Positions 17,786 to 26,833 of a stretch of DNA of 64,000 nt are shown here, piece after piece. Below the pieces are notes generated by a model that did no database searches, was not told the DNA's origin, and saw only the letters and a program-made list of their open reading frames with translations. The DNA is from JANOXC01 sp031418215 (GTDB lineage Bacteria; Bacteroidota; Bacteroidia; AKYH767-A; OLB10). Position 1 is the first letter of the stretch; each line of letters starts with the position of its first letter. Location of the stretch: NCBI GenBank assembly GCA_031418215.1, contig JANOXC010000118.1, positions 30,629-94,628 on the forward strand, in the 5' to 3' direction. Both the position numbers and the translations under genes were made by a program.

Positions 17786-18175
17786 TTATCGGTCGATCAG
17801 GTATACCTTGATATTTAACTTCAGCCACTGTCCTTTCCATTCTTTCGTTTCCAGCGCTCCGAAAAGTTGTTTGCCTGCATCCAGTAAACGTGCCGTGCTT
17901 TCATTGATGTGCATGGGAAGGTATCCCAGTTTTATTTTATCAGCGGTATAGATAGCTGTTGCAAAATGATCGAACTGATTTTCCGGTTCGCGTTTTAAGA
18001 TGAAACGATCGCCGGGTTTTAAGGTGGGCTCCGTTTCTTCTAAGTTCAGGTGTGACGTGCCTGCAATGTGGCATTCAAGCATGATGAGCTCGCGGACAAA
18101 GGGCATTAATGCCTGACTCTTCCCCTGGATGAGTGCTAATAATCCCGGACTGATCTGTATTATTTCACTGCTCAT
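17786..18175 (-). CDS. HIRAN domain protein
   Basis: The 129-residue protein is almost only a HIRAN domain: CHIAGTSHLNLEETEPTLKP, GDRFILKREPENQFDHFATA, KLGYLPMHINESTARLLDAG, LNIKVYLID. The REPENxxD and GYLPxxxN motifs are characteristic. HIRAN domains bind single-stranded 3-prime DNA ends in HLTF-like helicases and occur alone in bacteria near DNA-processing genes. Its start overlaps the end of the J-domain-like gene by 11 bp, so the two are one operon with this gene second. Confidence 0.8.
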   Translation of the reverse strand: MSSEIIQISPGLLALIQGKSQALMPFVRELIMLECHIAGTSHLNLEETEPTLKPGDRFILKREPENQFDHFATAIYTADKIKLGYLPMHINESTARLLDAGKQLFGALETKEWKGQWLKLNIKVYLIDR

Positions 18176-18968
18176 TGTTCAGCAACTGTTGAATCATTTT
18201 TTCCAAGGTTGCTTTTTCATCCATGCAGGCTGAAATAGCATTAAGCGTTTCATTGTTCTCATTATTAACCCAGCCTTGATCTTCTATATATTCCGAAATT
18301 GTGAATGGAAACATTACTTTGATTTCCTGCAGCTTTTGTATCAGTTTAGAAAAGTAAGCTGCCAACTGCTCATTCTTCTTCTTCAATTGTTCAACCCCGG
18401 TAATGAGGTCTTCACTCTTCAAACTAAGCTCTGCAACAGCTGCCAATGCCCTCATTGCTTCGAGGTCATTTAATGAATATGCCTCCGATAATTTCAGCCA
18501 CAATGCTGCACGGTTGATATCGCCGGGATATATATCAGGATGCAACTGTTTAGCCAGTTTATAATAAAGGAGTTTTATCTCTTTGATCTCTTCCTCCGTC
18601 AATTTTTCCAGGTTGATAAACATTGATGCTGCATTCAGGATCTCTGCCTCTTTTTTCAGTTGTTTTAAATGCTCCTGCATTTCCAGCTCAATCAATTCAT
18701 CAATCAAATCTTCATTAACATCATCATCTCTGTTAATCGCTGCCTGTATTTTTTCCAACTTTAATTTCAATCGGAAAACGGTAGTTTGAATACGTAATAA
18801 TTCCAACCTGTTATTTCCAACAGCTACCAAATACCTCGATTCCAGGTAAGGCTTTACATGATACAATAAGTGGCACTTCTCCTCCTCTGCTCTTGCAATT
18901 TCATTACAGAGCGCCTCCTGCTGTTTTATCGCTTCCTGGTGTTCATGGGTTAATGCCGGGGTCGTCAT
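18165..18968 (-). CDS. J-domain-like protein with long helical N-terminus
   Basis: This 267-residue protein is nearly all helical. Residues 10-120 are rich in E, K, Q and L and probably form a coiled coil. At residues 125-175 lies a J-domain-like segment, LYYKLAKQLHPDIYPGD followed by LWLKLSEAYSLND, with the diagnostic H143-P144-D145. This suggests it recruits an Hsp70 partner, although no dnaK is near. The C-terminus is again helical and acidic. It is the first gene of a two-gene operon with the HIRAN protein. The combination is discussed as a finding. Confidence 0.7.
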   Translation of the reverse strand: MTTPALTHEHQEAIKQQEALCNEIARAEEEKCHLLYHVKPYLESRYLVAVGNNRLELLRIQTTVFRLKLKLEKIQAAINRDDDVNEDLIDELIELEMQEHLKQLKKEAEILNAASMFINLEKLTEEEIKEIKLLYYKLAKQLHPDIYPGDINRAALWLKLSEAYSLNDLEAMRALAAVAELSLKSEDLITGVEQLKKKNEQLAAYFSKLIQKLQEIKVMFPFTISEYIEDQGWVNNENNETLNAISACMDEKATLEKMIQQLLNNEQ

Positions 18969-19060
18969 CGTGGAGGAAAGATAGTAAAAAATTAAATCAA
19001 GGAATTGGCGTCTACGCTACCGCGTGCGAATCTTTTCTAATATACGAATAAAATCTTAGC

Positions 19061-19216
19061 CGTCATTGCGATGAGCGATAACCATATTAATGTAATTGAA
19101 AAAAGATGAGCGAAGAAGCAATCCCATCATGCATACAACAAGCATCATGCACATACTTCCCAACAAAAGATTGCTTCGACATTCACTGCTTCTCAGTTCA
19201 TGTCTCGCAATAACGG
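19061..19216. repeat. Dispersed palindromic repeat, paired inverted copies
   Basis: CGTCATTGCGATGAGCG...GCGAAGAAGCAATC (19061-19123) is followed by its inverted counterpart AGATTGCTTCG...CTCGCAATAACG (19168-19216), so the whole can form a long stem. The region 18969-19841 contains no gene. Confidence 0.6.
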
Positions 19217-19329
19217 AATATTAGAACGTCATTGCGCCGCGCCGTCGGCAAGCCTTATGCCTCCGCGAAAGCTTTAGCAACACGCAGATGGCGGCCGATG
19301 GATGAGGGGGAATGTTGTTTCTGAAATCG

Positions 19330-19790
19330 AATAAGGTTGAGCGAAGAAACAATCTCATTAATAGAACCTGAGGTACCACTTACTATTCATGAGATAACCT
19401 CACTCATTCTTCGTTCGCAATGACAGTAGATGAAAATTTTAAAGTGGCAAAGTAATCCTTTCAACAAGCGAACCGTCATTGCGAGCCAATTGGACCAATA
19501 TGCTCTTACGAAAAACATAAAGTGGCGAAGCAATCTTTTCAAAAGTACCCGATCTGCTATTCATAAGATTACTTCCCTCATTCTTCCCTCGCAATGACGT
19601 TAGATGAAAATTTAAAGTGGTGTAGCAAAGCAATCCTTTCAATAATTCAACCGTCATTGCGAGCCACTTATACCAATATGCTCTTACGAAAGACTTAAAG
19701 TGGCGAAGCAATCTTTTCAATAGCACCTCTTCTTCTATTCATAAGATTGCTTCACTCGTTCCTCGCTCGCAATGATGATAGAGGTGCCTC
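19330..19790. repeat. Tandem duplication of about 173 bp built from the palindromic repeat
   Basis: A unit starting TAGATGAAAATTTAAAGTGG begins at 19427 and again at 19600. Each contains CCGTCATTGCGAGCC, CCAATATGCTCTTACGAAA, AAGTGGCGAAGCAATCTTTTC, CTATTCATAAGATT and CCCTCGCAATGA, in that order. The tail of a third, more diverged copy precedes them (19330-19426). Reading frames across the array are not coding. Confidence 0.75.
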
Positions 19791-19841
19791 CTTCATAATT
19801 AATTTACCCGGCTGTATTATCATTACCTCAAACTTAATGAT

Positions 19842-20672
19842 ATGAAACCACTTTACATTCTTGTCTTATTATTAAACATAACCCTCACTGACATGGCCTC
19901 GGCCTCCGGTAACAAGGTAATTACAGAAATAGATTCAGTTAGTTTTAAAAGATATAAAGAAGGTTTTAAAACAACACCGCTCCACTCTCCATCCCATCAG
20001 TTATATCTCGACAGCCTTTTGAGTTTACAACCGGATAACGCATATTACTGGCAGCAGAAATCAATGCCTTTATATAAAGAAAGAAAGTATGAGCTGGGAC
20101 GACAATATGTTGACAGTGCCGTTAAATTCAATGAAAAGCAATACCTCGACTACCGCGCCTTCCTGAAATGCATTTTTGAAAAATCATACCGGGCCGCTTT
20201 GGAAGATTTTGAATTGGTAAAACAAAAAACAGGTTTTGCTTTTGTAATGGGACATTCTTATGATTTTTATATGGGGCTCTGTTATCTCCAACTCAACAAC
20301 TTTGATAAAGCCGATTCATTGATTCAATATTCGCTAACCTGGAATGAAAAAAACAGCACAGGCGGACATTACCTTGAATATTTTTATTTGGGTGTGGTGA
20401 AAATGGAAAAAAACGAAACAGACGAAGCTTTGGAAAATTTTGATAAAGCATTGCAGATCTATACACAGTTTCCCGATGCATTGTATTTCAAATCTGTTTG
20501 CCTGGAGCAATCAGGGAAAAAAGAAGAGGCGCTAGCTGTTGCCACAAAAGGGCTTACCTATTTTAACCAGGGATATACCAATAATGAAGACAATGTTTTT
20601 TACGAAGATTATCCTTATCAGCAGAGAAGGTATAGTTATGAGTCGAGGGTGAATTATCTGGGAAGGAAATAG
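19842..20672 (+). CDS. Exported TPR-repeat protein
   Basis: The 276-residue protein has a signal peptide (MKPLYILVLLLNITLTDMASA). Several 34-residue tetratricopeptide repeats follow: YYWQQKSMPLYKERKYELGR, QYLDYRAFLKCIFEKSYRAA, FYMGLCYLQLNNFDKADSL, YYLGV-like YFYLGVVKMEKNETDEALEN, and ALYFKSVCLEQSGKKEEALA. It should be a periplasmic or lipid-side scaffold that binds a protein partner. No partner gene is adjacent. The start is the only ATG giving a signal sequence. Confidence 0.75.
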   Translation: MKPLYILVLLLNITLTDMASASGNKVITEIDSVSFKRYKEGFKTTPLHSPSHQLYLDSLLSLQPDNAYYWQQKSMPLYKERKYELGRQYVDSAVKFNEKQYLDYRAFLKCIFEKSYRAALEDFELVKQKTGFAFVMGHSYDFYMGLCYLQLNNFDKADSLIQYSLTWNEKNSTGGHYLEYFYLGVVKMEKNETDEALENFDKALQIYTQFPDALYFKSVCLEQSGKKEEALAVATKGLTYFNQGYTNNEDNVFYEDYPYQQRRYSYESRVNYLGRK

Positions 20673-20730
20673 GCTTATTCAAAAATAATTGGTGTGGCAT
20701 AATAAGAGCCCGTATTAATTTTATTGCGTC

Positions 20731-20812
20731 CTAACGATAAAACCGGTCGCAATTTGCGACTAGTTCATTCATTTCATTCTTTCGTAACTCAAACATGAAA
20801 TCTTTTGGAAAG
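20731..20812 (-). pseudogene. ORF6N-domain gene remnant
   Basis: On the minus strand FPKDFMFELRKNEMNELVAN and then CDRFYR and a stop match the middle of an ORF6N domain. There is no start codon or further homology on either side, so this is a small relic. It lies 94 bp from the next ORF6N pseudogene. Confidence 0.6.
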
Positions 20813-20905
20813 CCGGGGGAATTGTAAAAATAAAATACGCCACTGGTCATGCCCTTTTGTATATAAAATTTAGCTTTTAAAATTTTACATTTTCAAATCT
20901 TATTA

Positions 20906-21439
20906 TTAATCATTCTCATCCTTTCTTTTGTATCCAACCTTTTTTCCAGGGGTACTTAATGGCAACATAAGTTGTCTAATGGCTTCAAATATTTTATTAA
21001 TTGCGTCATCATGCATAGCTAATCGGTTTTCCAATTTTTTCAGTTGAGCCGAAAGTTCTTTATGTGAATCCAGCAGTTTTCTCATTCTTACAAAAGCACG
21101 CATTATTGCAATATTTACTTCTCTTGCCCTTTTACTTTTTAGTATTCCCGGAAAGCATTGCAACCCCTTGCTCTGTAAAAGCATAAGGAAATGCCCCTCC
21201 GAACTTGCCTTTAGATGGTATCACATTTTGTGATACCAGAACACTAACTACTTTGTTTGTTAATACAAACATAAAATCCGGAGGAAAACTTTCAATGTTC
21301 CTTTTAACAGCTTGTTTCAATGCCCTGGTTTCTACGTTGTATAATTGAGCAATGTCAAAATCAAGCATAATTTTTCTTCGCGGATAAAATAAATCTGTTG
21401 CGTAATGCTTTCTTCTCTTAAAATTATTTTTGAACCCAT
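20906..21439 (-). pseudogene. ORF6N-domain protein gene with two frameshifts
   Basis: The start at 21439 gives MGSKIILREESITQQIYFIR, and the frame is then lost in an A5 run (21371-21375), where one extra A restores EEKIMLDFDIAQLYNVETRA. The second frame runs to AFTEQGVAMLSG and is lost again at a GGG (CCC at 21147-21149), where removing one G restores ILKSKRAREVNIAIMRAFV and a coiled C-terminus ending KVGYKRKDEND. The repaired product is about 177 residues, close to the intact paralogue at 22165. Either a decayed gene or assembly errors. Confidence 0.75.
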
Positions 21440-21725
21440 ATCTTTTGCCTGAGGTATGACAAATTTTTAAATTAAATTATTAATATCACGTATTTCGGTT
21501 TGATTAATTCTATCATCGTAATATTTGCACCCGTGCAGGATAAAAATCCACCATTTTATTAATGCCTCTTAACTCATCCATTTGGGGTTGCATGTTTCGA
21601 AATTTTATGATCAATAAATAGTGCGTCAAAACTATACTATAAAAAAATAATTAAAAATGGAAGAAGGTTGCTAGAAAATTTATCAGGCAATTCGTCGTTG
21701 CGAGGAGTTAGCGCTTTCAGGTTTG

Positions 21726-21767
21726 TGACCTCGCCCCCTGCCCCTCTCCAGGGGAGAGGGGAGGTCG
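21726..21767. repeat. GC-rich hairpin of REP type
   Basis: GACCTC...CCCCTCTCC pairs with GGGGAGAGGGGAGGTC. It resembles the CCCTCTCC/GGAGAGGG palindrome at 26744-26762. Confidence 0.5.
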
Positions 21768-21792
21768 ACTACCGATTATTCATTAACCCTTA

Positions 21793-21928
21793 CATTAATG
21801 CGATGAGCGTGAGCTTATATTTTCTGATTGAAAAATGTTGGGCGAAGATGCAATCTGATCAATAGCACCTTATATGTCATCATTCTGCACATTGTCTGAA
21901 CTATGATTCATGTGATTATATGATTTTG
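21793..21928. repeat. Composite repeat, second copy
   Basis: ATGCGATGAGCGTGAGC...GGCGAAGATGCAATCTG (21793-21858) is followed by CATTCTGCACATTGTCTGAA and CTATGATTCATGTGATT (21881-21925), the same order as at 16253-16400. An ORF6N 3-prime relic starts seven bases later. Confidence 0.6.
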
Positions 21929-21934
21929 CGTTAG

Positions 21935-22045
21935 CTAAGTTCTTTTAAACATCCCGATTTTCCTTCGCGGATGGATTGTGGGTTGCATCAAATGCCGGAT
22001 GGCTTCGAAAAGCGCCTGTATTTCTTTATCATGCTTAATGAATCT
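21935..22045 (-). pseudogene. ORF6N-type gene, C-terminal relic
   Basis: The minus strand reads IKHDKEIQALFEAIRHLM, then QPTIHPRRKIGMFKRT and a stop. This matches the C-terminal tail of the gene at 20906-21439 (AINKIFEAIRQLMLPLS...KKVGYKRK). No ORF6N core precedes it. Confidence 0.6.
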
Positions 22046-22164
22046 CAGCGCTCCGTCGACAAAGCTATGGCGTAATCTTGAGCCATAGTAAGGCGAATTA
22101 AATAGTCCGGTTATTTATCCTTTGTAATTCTATAACCAATCCTATTCCTATTTTTAATTTCCGG

Positions 22165-22641
22165 CTAAATAAGTTCCTTTATTATTTTATATATATTCCC
22201 TATATGCTGATTACTTGAAGATTGCTCCAGCTCTATTTTCTCAATTTTTTTCAATAGCTCTTCATATTCCTTTATTAACCCGCGCATTTTTACAAATATT
22301 CTCATGATCTGAATATTTACTTCAATGGCCTGATCGCTGTTCAAAACACTTGAAAGCATGGCAACCCCCTGTTCTGTGAATGCCATTGGCATATACCTGG
22401 TTCCACCCCAATTTGAGGTGCCAATTTGGTACCTCAAGATTTTCAGGTCTGCAGCACCCAATTCAAACATAAAATCTTCCGGAAACCGGGTACTATTTCT
22501 TCGCACTGCCCTTTTAAGTGATTTAGTCTCCACTCCATATAATACAGCAAGGTCAGCATCAAGCATTACTTTTTGTTTTCGGATAATTATGATTTTGCTG
22601 AAAATATTTTCTTCAGAATAAACTGTTCTTTTAGGCATCAA
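22165..22641 (-). CDS. ORF6N domain-containing protein, intact
   Basis: The 158-residue protein has the complete family layout: an N-terminal IFSKIIIIRKQKVMLDADLA, LYGVETKSLKRAVRRN, RFPEDFMFELGAADLK, the conserved AFTEQGVAMLSSVLNS, IQIMRIFVKMRGLIKEYEEL and a C-terminal coiled coil. ORF6N is a DNA-binding domain first described in phage antirepressor-like proteins and very common in Bacteroidota chromosomes. Its function is not known. It is the only unbroken copy among five within 6 kb, so it may be the parent or the last survivor. Confidence 0.85.
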   Translation of the reverse strand: MMPKRTVYSEENIFSKIIIIRKQKVMLDADLAVLYGVETKSLKRAVRRNSTRFPEDFMFELGAADLKILRYQIGTSNWGGTRYMPMAFTEQGVAMLSSVLNSDQAIEVNIQIMRIFVKMRGLIKEYEELLKKIEKIELEQSSSNQHIGNIYKIIKELI

Positions 22642-23518
22642 TTTTAAATTGCAATTTTTTCAGCGGGAAAAATAGCTAAGAAAATAATTGAAAATTAGGT
22701 GAGTAGAAAACCCTTTCTATTTCAATTAACGTAAGGAGCTGATATTTAAACAAATTTTTTTCTCTGATCCCTTTGCATATTACAATTAGGACACAGGCAA
22801 AAAAATGACAAGCCCATTAAATCTTCTCTGATTCATGCAAATAGTTTTTAAAGACGAACTAAGTTGCATCCGCGATAACAAATAAGAAATAAAAGGGCGA
22901 GGCGTTTATTTTGACCTGTACAGTCCGCATTGTTTTACCACCGTTGTGTCGGTCACTCGGTTGGTATCATCCATTGGATGATTCGAAATGCTTTGTAAAG
23001 ATGAGGAATATTATTTCAACTTTGCAAATGTTTTTTTGATTTTGGTTAATTAATACTGATTTCAAATCGATCAATTTGACTAATAAAATGATGATAAAAG
23101 AAAAAACGGTTGCTCCCTTTTTAGATTTTTCCTTTCTAAAATTTCCCTTTCACATTAAAGGTAATCTAATTATAGAGTTTGATCAAGGTAATTTCGTATT
23201 ATCGAAGATTGCCAAATTAATCTACATAAATGCGGGTTAATCCTTTAGTTTAACAATTGCATTCATTAATTCTGTAGGGTTGCTACAAACGGCAGGCCTA
23301 ATCCTCTGTTAGTCTTGAAATTTATCAGTTTTGCGATGTTATACTTTCTGTTTTTCAGCTCTATATCAAGTACTTTTTCAACTTTGTAAACAAAAAATAT
23401 TCACGGGTGGAAAAAGTTGGATATTTATTATCAATCAATGTTTGTTTCAATTGAAGTACGTTTATTTACAAAATGTGAATTCTATGTTTTTTCCTATCCC
23501 CAAATCATTAATATAATT
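22642..23518. other. Gene-free gap of 877 bp
   Basis: The stretch is AT-rich with no repeat family that I recognise. A 50-codon plus-strand frame at 23088-23240 (MMIKEKTVAPFLDFSFLKFP) is the only candidate and has no supporting context. Confidence 0.4.
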
Positions 23519-25495
23519 TTACAAAACATTAAATCCAATCATCTCTAAGTAATTATATGTTGAATCATAGTATTCTGCTTTTCTTGTATGGTCTTCAATG
23601 TTACCTTCAGGAACAAAAATCACCATTCCTTGTCGGGCTCTAGTTAAGAGAACCCTATAAGCATTAATTAAATATTTCTTTCTTTCCGGTTGATTTATAT
23701 TTTGCCATTTGCTGCCTTTGAATTCAAAAGTTTTCCAACCAACTTCAGCATATCTTAAATCGCCATCCCATGCAACACAAGCCCAGTCAAGTTCAAGTCC
23801 CTGAACATCAAATTCAGTTGCGACATCTTCTAAATAAAATGAAGAACGAACATCATCCTTTCCATCCAAAAACCAATTCACGGGATTCATTGGGGATTTA
23901 ACGTCAATTGCAAACGGTTTTAACCGCTGTGCTTGTGAAGAAACAACCATTCCATAGCGTTCACTTCCTCTTGCTTTTTCTTTCAACCAATTTTTCGCTT
24001 TAAATAAATCTCTTGTTAACACTATTGGATAGTTTGCTGAAATATTTGATAGGGTTTTTTTAGCTTTTTCAATATTCATGTCTAAAATATTTTTTATGAA
24101 TAGAGAAAGGTTTTCAGCTCTGAATGAACGCATAGAAACCGAAAGGTGTAAATCAGAATTAAATTTTACCTCTGATTTTTCTTGTAATGTTTTTATTGAA
24201 TTAACAGCCGAATATTCTGAGTCAGTCAAGTTAGGTGAGATGTAAACTTCCCAATCTGAAAATTTGCTGTTAATAGCATTTAACCACTCCGATATGCCAG
24301 CTTCGCCAGTATTTATTTCTTGCCCTCCTCCAACTAAACAGACAATTACAGCCCAATCTTTGTGTCTATCAAGACAAGAAATTAAAAATTCAGGTTCAGA
24401 AAAATCAAAGTCAAGTTGATTTTTTTTCTGCTTCATGAACTTAACCGTTTGTTCTTTATTCCAAGCCCTTTGTGCTTCATCAAAAATTGCCACATGGTCG
24501 TAAGGTGGATTAGGGTCAACAAGGTAAGCGTCTCTATAATGATGAATTATTTGTATAAATGCCTTAACACCCTCCTTCGCTTTCCCTTTGGTTAATTTAT
24601 TTCCCAGCTCTTTTTCATTCTTGACCTTATCCCTTGTTAACGCCTCTTGAAGAATAGCAACCAAAGGTGCGTTGCCAGACAAATAGACACTAGTATTTCC
24701 TTTTTCTTTATCAAGATGTGTTGTTGCAACTTTTAACCCAACAAGAGTTTTGCCTGCACCTGGGACTCCTGTTACAAAACAAATAATTTTTTTAGGGGTG
24801 GCTTTTGCAATACCAATTAATTCAGAAATTGCTTTTGTTGTGTCTCTTAAATTTTTTGCTGCTGCATCACTTCTTGTTATTTCATCAACTGTGTGAGTAT
24901 TATAAAGAGAAATAGCTGCTTCAATTATTGTTGGTGTAGGCGAATAGCTTCCATTAGCAAACTCATCTCCATCTATTTTTTTACCATCGTTAAAAAATAA
25001 CAGTGTGTTTTTTATTGCTTCATTCAAATTATCCTTGTTAGTTTTTATTGGCAATATCAAATTATCATTGTGTGATGTTGTTAGGATTTCAATAATAGAA
25101 TTTTTTGATTCTGTTGCAATAAGTACTGGTGCTAAAACAATTTTATGACTTGGCTTGTGAAAATTTTTCAAGTCCAGTGCATAATCCCACACTTGTTCAA
25201 TTTGGTATTGATGAAAATTATTCTCGCCTACTTTAAACTCTATTACAAAAACAACATTTTTAATAATTACAATGGCATCAACTCTCTTCCCCATTCTTGG
25301 AATAGAGAATTCAAAAAATATTACCCCTGTGTAACCATTAATTGCTTTTTTCAGAATTGGTATCTGTTGTTCCCATGATTTATTTTGGTTTGAAGTAGAA
25401 TCAAATTGGTTTGACATTGTAATCAAGCCAACGATTTCCTCTGTGCTCTTTATTAAAAAAGATTCAATATTGTCCTTGAAATAGTAATTCAACAT
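23519..25495 (-). CDS. PD-(D/E)xK nuclease fused to DUF2075 SF1 helicase domain
   Basis: The protein is 658 residues. Residues 55-130 look like a PD-(D/E)xK nuclease core: D73 in GKRVDAIVI, and E86-x-K88 in VVFVIEFKVG, followed by QVWDYALDLKN. Residues 235-640 are a DUF2075/SF1 helicase domain with Walker A GVPGAGKT (243-250), Walker B AIFDEAQRAW (D339-E340), the QGLELDWACVAWDGD segment and the arginine-finger region YRVLLTRARQGMVIF near the end. The architecture fits a single-protein DNA-targeting enzyme, in general form like nuclease-helicase immunity (Nhi) proteins. A defence role here is inferred from architecture and neighbours. Confidence 0.85.
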   Translation of the reverse strand: MLNYYFKDNIESFLIKSTEEIVGLITMSNQFDSTSNQNKSWEQQIPILKKAINGYTGVIFFEFSIPRMGKRVDAIVIIKNVVFVIEFKVGENNFHQYQIEQVWDYALDLKNFHKPSHKIVLAPVLIATESKNSIIEILTTSHNDNLILPIKTNKDNLNEAIKNTLLFFNDGKKIDGDEFANGSYSPTPTIIEAAISLYNTHTVDEITRSDAAAKNLRDTTKAISELIGIAKATPKKIICFVTGVPGAGKTLVGLKVATTHLDKEKGNTSVYLSGNAPLVAILQEALTRDKVKNEKELGNKLTKGKAKEGVKAFIQIIHHYRDAYLVDPNPPYDHVAIFDEAQRAWNKEQTVKFMKQKKNQLDFDFSEPEFLISCLDRHKDWAVIVCLVGGGQEINTGEAGISEWLNAINSKFSDWEVYISPNLTDSEYSAVNSIKTLQEKSEVKFNSDLHLSVSMRSFRAENLSLFIKNILDMNIEKAKKTLSNISANYPIVLTRDLFKAKNWLKEKARGSERYGMVVSSQAQRLKPFAIDVKSPMNPVNWFLDGKDDVRSSFYLEDVATEFDVQGLELDWACVAWDGDLRYAEVGWKTFEFKGSKWQNINQPERKKYLINAYRVLLTRARQGMVIFVPEGNIEDHTRKAEYYDSTYNYLEMIGFNVL

Positions 25496-25889
25496 TAATT
25501 ATTCTTTAGATTATCAAATCTGGCGCATTTAAACTTCTGTTCGATTTGGTATGAACGTCAGTCATATTACTTAAGTGTACAGTACGAAATCGATAAAATC
25601 GTTGGTTGTCGGTTAAAAGGAAATGAAAACTTATAATTTCTTCCAAATATACCCAAAAACTACCTCCAGTAAATAGATAAACGCACCACTCATCATTCAC
25701 GCTTTATTATGAATAACCAGCAGCCTTAATGAACCTTAAAAACTTTTAACAGTGTTTTGAATAAAACCAACCCCCGCAAAAATTTACTTATCCCGGTTTC
25801 AAAAAAAACAACAGGGAAAGCATGCATTAAAAAAACATCCCTTCCCTGCAGTTAAACTCATCAACAAGTCTTCATCCGTTAATAATGAA
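25496..25889. other. Gap of 394 bp holding a terminator
   Basis: Apart from the terminator at 25812-25848, I see only a 64-codon minus-strand frame (25506-25700) without recognisable features. Confidence 0.4.
25812..25848 (-). terminator. Terminator of the vWA gene
   Basis: CAGGGAA (25812-25818) pairs with TTCCCTG (25842-25848). On the minus strand TTGTTTTTTTT follows. Confidence 0.6.
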
Positions 25890-26531
25890 TCAATCCTTTT
25901 TCTCCGGCTTGTAAAAATCCCCTTCTGTATCTTCATTGTCGCGGATCTTGCTGCTGTAAGCCATCCTGGCTTGTCGTTCACTGGCAAACATTTGCTGTAT
26001 GCCTTCATCGTCTTTTTGAAAGGTCATGCTGTTGTTGATGGAGATGGAAACAGCAAATTCCTCCACGGCATGGTCGGTGCCGATGTAGGTGAAGGTCCAG
26101 CGGCTTTCTTTTAATTCTTCGATGAGTTTTTTAATCGTGGCTCCGGAAAATTCACGGGAGGAGTTTTCTTCACCGTCGGTGAGGATGGTCACCAATACGT
26201 TGTAATCCCTTCGACCTTCCAGCACCTTTCGGAGTTTATTCATACTAAAACCCATGGCATCGTATAAAGGGGTGGAGGCGTCGGGGTTGTATCGTCGCGC
26301 ATCAATTTGTTCCAGCTTGCTCACGGGGTCAATGAAATGAAGCATTTTATTGCCAAGTCCGTTGAAGGAAACGAGGGAGATGAAATGTTCCTGCTCAGGA
26401 AATTGTTTTTCAATGCCTTTAATGGTCTGCACAATTTCATTGAAGCCTTTGATGATGTTTTTTTTAATGGGTTCCATCGAACCGCTTTCGTCTAAAATGA
26501 TGAGGTTGTGTACTTCATGTCTGTTTTTCAT
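25890..26531 (-). CDS. von Willebrand factor A domain protein
   Basis: Started at the ATG ending at 26531, the protein is 213 residues and begins MKNRHEVHNLIILDESGSM. It is a single vWA domain with a complete MIDAS: D-x-S-x-S in LDESGSM, a Thr in DASTPLYDAMG, and an Asp in TILTDGEENSS. The C-terminal tail is charged (DNEDTEGDFYKPEKKD). There is no signal peptide, so it acts in the cytoplasm. The longer frame to 26597 adds an unlikely cysteine- and phenylalanine-rich leader. It lies between the helicase and the AIPR gene on the same strand. Metal-dependent protein binding is the expected role. Confidence 0.85.
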   Translation of the reverse strand: MKNRHEVHNLIILDESGSMEPIKKNIIKGFNEIVQTIKGIEKQFPEQEHFISLVSFNGLGNKMLHFIDPVSKLEQIDARRYNPDASTPLYDAMGFSMNKLRKVLEGRRDYNVLVTILTDGEENSSREFSGATIKKLIEELKESRWTFTYIGTDHAVEEFAVSISINNSMTFQKDDEGIQQMFASERQARMAYSSKIRDNEDTEGDFYKPEKKD

Positions 26532-26717
26532 ACTGTTTGAATTTAAATGGTTAAAAAATAAACTGAATGAATGTTTCCTGCAGTTGAAAAAAAGCAACAG
26601 TAAAGCAGTGCGGTAATTTAAAGAGTGGGATGAAAAAAAATCCCATTAAAAGCCCTTTTACTAACAGTACGAAATTACAGAAAATTGTGATTGACAAATA
26701 AAATGGCTGATAAATAA

Positions 26718-26775
26718 TTAGCCAATGTTACCACATATTGGCTCCCTCTCCTTCGGAGAGGGCGGGGGGTGAGGT
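26718..26775. repeat. REP-like palindrome, unexpanded copy
   Basis: AGCCAAT (26720-26726) and ATTGGCT (26737-26743) form an outer inverted pair. CCCTCTCC (26744-26751) and GGAGAGGG (26755-26762) form an inner perfect hairpin, followed by CGGGGGGTGAGG. The same frame of motifs encloses the minisatellite at 30730. Confidence 0.7.
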
Positions 26776-26833
26776 AATAGCACAAATCGAATCAAAGTGG
26801 TATGGGCCAATTCCACTGACAATGCAAAAAAAA

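Noticed and set aside
19439..19726. 95-codon minus-strand frame
   Set aside because: It lies wholly inside the tandem duplication of the palindromic repeat and has no coding features.
23088..23240. 50-codon plus-strand frame MMIKEKTVAPFLDFSFLKFP
   Set aside because: It could be a small gene, but there is no signal or neighbour to support it in a very AT-rich gap.
25506..25700. 64-codon minus-strand frame
   Set aside because: It has an unusual composition, no homology that I recognise and no promoter or stop context.
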